This document shows, in pieces, positions 59,987-64,000 of a stretch of 64,000 bases of DNA. Location: NCBI GenBank assembly GCA_016713785.1, contig JADJOM010000003.1, positions 1,073,501 through 1,137,500 of the forward strand, written 5' to 3'. The position numbers were made by a program, and so were the translations under genes. Within the stretch, counting starts at the first letter, position 1, and every line of letters starts with the position of its first letter. The DNA is from Gemmatimonadota bacterium. Lineage in GTDB: Bacteria > Gemmatimonadota > Gemmatimonadetes > Gemmatimonadales > GWC2-71-9. The notes beneath the pieces were generated by a model that was given only the letters and a program-made list of their open reading frames with translations, had not been told where the DNA came from and did not search any database.

Positions 59987-60216
59987 CGAAAACCTCGAGC
60001 TCCAAGGATGGGGATCGAACCTGCCCTCCCAGCGGGGGCAATCACGGGGCCAGCGGGAGCCACCCGGCGACGGTTCCGGCGGTCACATCGGGCTAACTCC
60101 AATGGCTGCAGGGGATTATCGGCAGAGAGCGAACCTGACTGGAGCCTGCCCAGGGCCCAATCGGCCTTCGCGCGGCCCCTTCAACCCCTGCCATGGGGCC
60201 GCTAAGTTCTTGCGCC
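59987..60216. other. 230-nt divergent intergenic region upstream of purN
   Basis: This is the longest non-coding stretch in the window. It separates the minus-strand lipoprotein gene from purN. A TTCAAC/TAAGTT pair (60180-60208) is described separately. The motif GGTTCGATCC on the minus strand near 60011 resembles a tRNA T-loop, but no cloverleaf forms. I see no riboswitch fold or short gene with support. Confidence 0.5.
60180..60208 (+). promoter_or_regulatory. possible promoter of purN-purH
   Basis: TTCAAC (60180-60185) and TAAGTT (60203-60208) are spaced 17 nt apart. The -10-like hexamer ends 8 nt before the chosen purN ATG, and no Shine-Dalgarno sequence is present, which would fit a leaderless message. 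Each hexamer matches the consensus at only three positions. Confidence 0.3.
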
Positions 60217-60822
60217 ATGCCAATGAAGCTTGCCGTCTGCGTTTCCGGCCGGGGCAGCAATCTGGTGGCCCTGCTGGACGCGCTGGCCACCGAACGGCAG
60301 GCGGCGGTGGCGCTGGTGCTCAGCAACCGGGCCGACGCCCCCGCCCTCGAGCGGGCGCGGGAGCGGGGCATCGCGGCCGAGAGCCTCACCGACCATCGCG
60401 ATGCCGCGGAGTGGCTGCGCCGCCTGGCGACGCATGGCGTCGACCTGATCGTCCTCGCGGGCTATCTCAAGCTGGTGCCCGCCGCGGTCACCGCGGCGTA
60501 CGCGGGACGGATCCTCAACATCCACCCGGCCCTGCTGCCCGATTTCGGCGGCCCGGGGATGTACGGGCACCACGTCCACGAGGCGGTGCTCGCAAGCGGC
60601 GCCCGGGAGTCGGGGGCGACCGTGCACCTGGTGGACGAGCAGTATGACCGGGGGCAGATCCTCGCCCGGGCCCGGGTGCCGGTCCGGCCCGACGACACCC
60701 CGGGGACGCTGGCGGCACGGGTGCTCGAGGCGGAGCACCGGCTGCTGCCCGCGGTGATCCTGGCCGCCGCCCGGGCCGGGCGCCCGGTGCCCCTTCCTGA
60801 ACCTGAGCAGCAGTCCTTGTGA
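60217..60822 (+). CDS. purN: phosphoribosylglycinamide formyltransferase
   Basis: PurN adds a formyl group from formyl-tetrahydrofolate in step 3 of purine synthesis. The 201-residue protein has the opening VSGRGSNLVALLDAL, VLSNRADAPALERA, the catalytic ILNIHPALLPDFGG with Asn and His, and GATVHLVDEQYDRGQIL with the conserved Asp. The ATG at 60217 or the next one at 60223 fits the domain; an earlier ATG at 60193 adds non-family residues. It is followed by purH 10 nt later. Confidence 0.93.
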   Translation: MPMKLAVCVSGRGSNLVALLDALATERQAAVALVLSNRADAPALERARERGIAAESLTDHRDAAEWLRRLATHGVDLIVLAGYLKLVPAAVTAAYAGRILNIHPALLPDFGGPGMYGHHVHEAVLASGARESGATVHLVDEQYDRGQILARARVPVRPDDTPGTLAARVLEAEHRLLPAVILAAARAGRPVPLPEPEQQSL

Positions 60823-60832
60823 GGAGTTGCCC

Positions 60833-62362
60833 GTGCCGCGCGCGCTGATCTCGGTAAGTGACAAGCGGGGAATCGTCGCCTTTGCCCAGGGGCTGGTGGA
60901 CCTCGGCTGGGAGATCCTCTCCACCGGCGGGACCTTCGCCGCGCTGCGGCAGGCCGGGGTGCCGGCCCTCCCGGTGGACGCGGTGACCGGCTTCCCGGAG
61001 ATCCTCGACGGGCGGGTGAAGACCCTGCACCCGGCGGTGCACGGCGGGCTGCTCGCCCGCCGCGACGTGCCGGAGCACATGGCCGCGCTGGCGGAGCACA
61101 AGATCGCCCCGATCGACCTGCTGGCGGTGAACCTGTACCCGTTCCGCGAGACGGTGGCCAAGCCGCACGTCACCTTCGAGGACGCGATCGAGAACATCGA
61201 CATCGGCGGGCCGTCGATGCTCCGCTCGGCCGCCAAGAACCACGAGTCGGTCATCGTGGTGGTCGACCCGATGGACTACACCCTGGTGCTGGACCTGCTC
61301 CGGAAGGGCGGCGTGGACCACGCCTCCCGCCGCGGGTTCGCCGCGAAGGTCTTCAGCCACACCGCCGACTACGACGGGGCCATCGCCCGCTACCTGACGC
61401 CCCACGAGGACGGCCTCCCGGGACGGATCCAGTTCTCGTTCGAGCGGCTGCTGGAGCTGCGCTACGGCGAGAACCCGAGCCAGCGCGCCGGGCTCTACGT
61501 GGACGAGGAGCCCCGCGGCCTGCGGGACCTCAAGCAGCGGCAGGGCAAGGAACTCTCGTTCAACAACATCCTCGACCTCGACGCGGCGATGTGGACCGCC
61601 TCGCTGTGGTCCAACCGCCCCGCCTGCGCGATCATCAAGCACAACACCCCCTGCGGGCTCGCCGTGGCGGCGAGCGCCACCGAGGCCTGGCGCAAGGCGC
61701 TGGCCTGCGACCCGCAGTCGGCGTTCGGGGGCGTGGTGGCGTTCAACACGGTGGTCGACCGGAAGACCGCCGAGGGGCTGGTGGAGCTGTTCCTGGAGGT
61801 GGTCGTGGCGCCGTCGTTCCACGACGAGGCGCTGACGGTGCTTGCCACCAAGAAGAACCTCCGGGCCGTGGAACTGCCCACCTTCCGCGGCGGGGCGGGC
61901 TTCGACTTCAAGCGGGTGCGCGGCGGCCTGCTGGTCCAGGACCGCTTCGTGCCGGACATGACCGAGGCGGACTGGACCATCCCGACCAAGCGGAAGCCGA
62001 CCGAGGCGGAGTGGACCGACCTGCGCTTCGGCTGGGCGGCGGTGGCCTCGGTCAAGTCCAACGCCGTGCTCCTGGCCCGGGACGAGACCACCATCGGCAT
62101 CGGCGCCGGCCAGATGAGCCGGGTGGACAGCTCCTTCCTGGCGGTCCACAAGGCCCGCCAGCAGGGCCACGACCCGAAGGGAAGTGTGCTCGCCTCCGAC
62201 GCGTTCTTCCCGTTTGCCGATGGCGTGGAGGAGGCGGCCGCCGCGGGCGTCACCGCCATCATCCAGCCGGGCGGGTCGGTGCGCGACGCCGAGGTGATCG
62301 CCGCCGCCGACCGGCATGGCCTGACGATGGTGATCACCGGCCGCCGGCAGTTCCGTCACTGA
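60833..62362 (+). CDS. purH: bifunctional AICAR transformylase/IMP cyclohydrolase
   Basis: PurH performs the last two steps to IMP. The 509-residue protein has the cyclohydrolase domain (ALISVSDKRGIVAFAQGL, ILSTGGTFAALRQAG, GRVKTLHPAVHGGLL) and the transformylase domain (LRYGENPSQRAGLY, IIKHNTPCGLA, DPQSAFGGVVAFN, SDAFFPFADGVEEAA, AIIQPGGSVRDAEVI). The GTG at 60833 has GAGGAG six bases upstream; a TTG at 60827 directly abuts that sequence and is less likely. It forms an operon with purN. Confidence 0.97.
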   Translation: MPRALISVSDKRGIVAFAQGLVDLGWEILSTGGTFAALRQAGVPALPVDAVTGFPEILDGRVKTLHPAVHGGLLARRDVPEHMAALAEHKIAPIDLLAVNLYPFRETVAKPHVTFEDAIENIDIGGPSMLRSAAKNHESVIVVVDPMDYTLVLDLLRKGGVDHASRRGFAAKVFSHTADYDGAIARYLTPHEDGLPGRIQFSFERLLELRYGENPSQRAGLYVDEEPRGLRDLKQRQGKELSFNNILDLDAAMWTASLWSNRPACAIIKHNTPCGLAVAASATEAWRKALACDPQSAFGGVVAFNTVVDRKTAEGLVELFLEVVVAPSFHDEALTVLATKKNLRAVELPTFRGGAGFDFKRVRGGLLVQDRFVPDMTEADWTIPTKRKPTEAEWTDLRFGWAAVASVKSNAVLLARDETTIGIGAGQMSRVDSSFLAVHKARQQGHDPKGSVLASDAFFPFADGVEEAAAAGVTAIIQPGGSVRDAEVIAAADRHGLTMVITGRRQFRH

Positions 62363-62441
62363 TCGCCCCACCGACGTCCCCTCAGCAGGCACGCCGGGCG
62401 GCCCCGTCGCCGCCCGCCCCGGAACCCCGACCCCCGACCCG

Positions 62442-64000
62442 ATGACCCACGCCGCCACCGACCGCCGCGACCCGCCGCCGTACCTCTGGGCCGCCCTGAC
62501 CGGTCTCGCCGTCTTCCTCATCTACGTGGCAACGCTGGCGCCGACCACCGCGTTCTGGGACACCTCCGAGTACATCGCGGCCGCGTACGTGCTCGGCATC
62601 CCGCACCCGCCCGGCAACCCGCTGTTCACGCTGCTGGCGCACGTGTGGGGCGCCCTGCCGCTCGCGGCGGCCTACGCGGTCCGCATCAACCTGTTCGCCG
62701 CCTTCACCAGCGCGGCCACGGCGGGGCTCCTCTTCCTGGTGGCCGACCGCTGGATGCGGGACGTGGTGCCGGTGCGCTGGGCCCGGCTGGCGGCGGCGTT
62801 CGCCGGCATCCTGGTGGGCGCGCTGACCTGGACGGTGTGGAACCAGTCCACGGTGAACGAGAAGGTGTACACCGTCTCCATGCTCTCCACCGCGCTGGTG
62901 CTGTGGCTGGGGGTGCACTGGGCCGATGACATCCCCGGGCAGCACCGCGACCGGTGGCTGGTCCTCATCGGCTATCTCCTGACGTTCTCCTCCACCAACC
63001 ACATGATGGGCGTGCTGGCCGCGCCCGCCGTGGCCATCTACGTGGTCTTCACCGAGCCGAGCCTGCTGCTCAAGCCGTGGGCCCTGTGGCTCGGCGTGCT
63101 GGTGGGGCTCGCGGTGAGCGGCAAGTGGACCGCGCTGATCGACGGCCCGGCCGGCGACCGCGCCGTAGTGGCGGTGCTGCTGCTGGCGCTGGTGGCGTAC
63201 ACCGCCTGGCGCGATGCCGGCGAGTTCCGCCGACCGCTGCTCTACCTCTCGATCCTGGCGGTGGTGGTGGGCATCTCGCTCAACTACGCTTTCCTCCCGA
63301 TCCGGGCGGCACAGTATCCGCCGATCAACGAGGGCGAGCCGACCACCTGGCGGGCGCTGCTCGACGTGCTCAACCGGGCCCAGTACGGCAAGCCCTCGGT
63401 GCTGTACCGGCAGGCCGACTTCGCCTCGCAGGTGGGCAACTACCTGCAGTACTTCGGCTGGCAGTTCGCCCGGGACTGGGGCAGCGTGGGGAGCCGGGCG
63501 GCCATGGCGCTCTTCACCCTGCTCGGCCTCACCGGCGCGGGCGCGCTGTGGCAGCGCGACCGCCGTGCCTTCTGGGCCAGCGCCACGCTCATCTTCACCG
63601 TGACGCTCGCGCTCGTCTTCTACCTCAACTTCAAGTACGGCTTCTCCTACCCCACCCGGCCGGGGCTGGGCCAGGTGCTCCGGGAGGTGCGCGAGCGCGA
63701 CTACTTCTTCGTGGTGTCGTTCTCGGTCTTCGGCCTGTGGGTGGCGGTGGGCTTCGGCGCGGTGATGCAGGGCCTGGCCGACGCCCTGCGCGGCCGCTCG
63801 GCCCCGCAGACCGCCTACCTGCTCGCGAGCCCGGTCCTGCTGCTGGCGCTGGTCCCGGTGTTCGGCAACCGGGTGACCGCGAGCCGCGACCACGAGACCC
63901 TCGCCCGCGACTTCGCCCGCGACATGCTGGAGTCGGTCGAGCCGTACGGCATCCTGGTCACCGCTGGCGACAACGACACGTTCCCCCTCTGGTACGCCCA
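62442..64000 (+). CDS. DUF2723 membrane protein, cut by the window end
   Basis: Reading from the ATG at 62442, the frame stays open to the window end (519 codons). It begins with a membrane helix (LTGLAVFLIYVATLAP), then the DUF2723 hallmark TTAFWDTSEYIAAAYVLGIP with HPPGNPLF, many hydrophobic segments, and ends at PYGILVTAGDNDTFPLWYA. These match segments of the protein at 23210-25573 (TVTFWDAGEFIAAAKNLGIP, PYGILFTYGDNDTFPLWW), so the two are paralogues. It is probably a GT-C-like membrane transferase; the substrate is unknown. It lies 79 nt after purH. Confidence 0.88.
   Translation, partial: MTHAATDRRDPPPYLWAALTGLAVFLIYVATLAPTTAFWDTSEYIAAAYVLGIPHPPGNPLFTLLAHVWGALPLAAAYAVRINLFAAFTSAATAGLLFLVADRWMRDVVPVRWARLAAAFAGILVGALTWTVWNQSTVNEKVYTVSMLSTALVLWLGVHWADDIPGQHRDRWLVLIGYLLTFSSTNHMMGVLAAPAVAIYVVFTEPSLLLKPWALWLGVLVGLAVSGKWTALIDGPAGDRAVVAVLLLALVAYTAWRDAGEFRRPLLYLSILAVVVGISLNYAFLPIRAAQYPPINEGEPTTWRALLDVLNRAQYGKPSVLYRQADFASQVGNYLQYFGWQFARDWGSVGSRAAMALFTLLGLTGAGALWQRDRRAFWASATLIFTVTLALVFYLNFKYGFSYPTRPGLGQVLREVRERDYFFVVSFSVFGLWVAVGFGAVMQGLADALRGRSAPQTAYLLASPVLLLALVPVFGNRVTASRDHETLARDFARDMLESVEPYGILVTAGDNDTFPLWYA

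Noticed and set aside
60001..60060. tRNA or tRNA-Sec remnant suggested by a T-loop-like GGTTCGATCC on the minus strand
   Set aside because: The flanks do not pair as a T-stem and no anticodon or acceptor stem forms, so it is most likely chance.

Overview
This is a G+C-rich bacterial chromosome segment. Genes are packed tightly, and many start and stop codons overlap (TGATG, ATGA, GTGA). The mix of features best fits the Gemmatimonadota: PATAN/DUF4388 proteins next to an MglA-type GTPase, a secreted lipoprotein of the 'CA-x-GxPxGGPxD' Ig-like type, Big_2 lipoproteins, M16 peptidases, DUF2723 membrane proteins and a Minf_1886-family protein. This assignment is an inference from gene content; no rRNA is present. 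I saw no phage, IS element, CRISPR array or integrase.

Layout. Every gene from 1 to 53231 lies on the minus strand. (a) 1-15971: one chemosensory gene block, read right to left as cheW, cheY, cheA, cheC, a large TPR protein, a PATAN/DUF4388 protein, a TPR-Roadblock fusion, two Roadblock proteins, an MglA-type GTPase, a protein with two DnaA-type AAA+ modules, a PATAN-TPR protein, cheR, cheD, cheB, cheW, and the start of one more gene. (b) 15964-23161: rluD, lspA, a DksA/TraR protein, ileS, punA, divIVA and yggS, close to the Bacillus ylmE-divIVA-ileS-ylyA-lspA-ylyB order. (c) 23210-31050: a DUF2723 protein, folP, ftsH, hpt, tilS and a frameshifted apaG. (d) 31147-37425: an M16 peptidase, a Big_2/SGNH-like lipoprotein, a frameshifted cytochrome c, a small HEIVH protein and a tRNA with CAU anticodon. 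(e) 37426-53231: ftsB, eno, an acyltransferase, thiL, a propeller protein, nnrDE, a zinc-ribbon protein, a Minf_1886 protein, glyA, rpiB, an amino-acid dehydrogenase, a 3-hydroxyacyl-CoA dehydrogenase, a CPBP protease, bioY, a thiolase, thrS and a 51-residue membrane protein. (f) 53288-64000: mostly plus strand, with a BON protein, valS, an Ig-like lipoprotein, selA, one lipoprotein on the minus strand, purN, purH and a second DUF2723 gene cut by the window end.

How the genes work together. Region (a) joins a full two-component chemosensory core (CheA, CheY, two CheW) with both adaptation branches (CheR/CheB methylation, CheD/CheC deamidation and dephosphorylation) and a polarity-type switch made of a small GTPase, three Roadblock proteins and large TPR/PATAN scaffolds. 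The tandem DnaA-type ATPase in the middle has no DNA-binding domain and is the most unusual gene in the window. Translational coupling runs through the whole accessory module, so it is probably one functional unit. The output (gliding, type IV pili, flagella or another process) cannot be read from this window, because it holds no transducer, motor or pilus gene.

Two genes (apaG and a cytochrome c) carry an apparent frameshift of the same net size. That may mean decay or consensus errors in the assembly. Several operon-leading genes lack a Shine-Dalgarno sequence and have a -10-like hexamer 6-8 nt before the start codon, which suggests leaderless transcripts.
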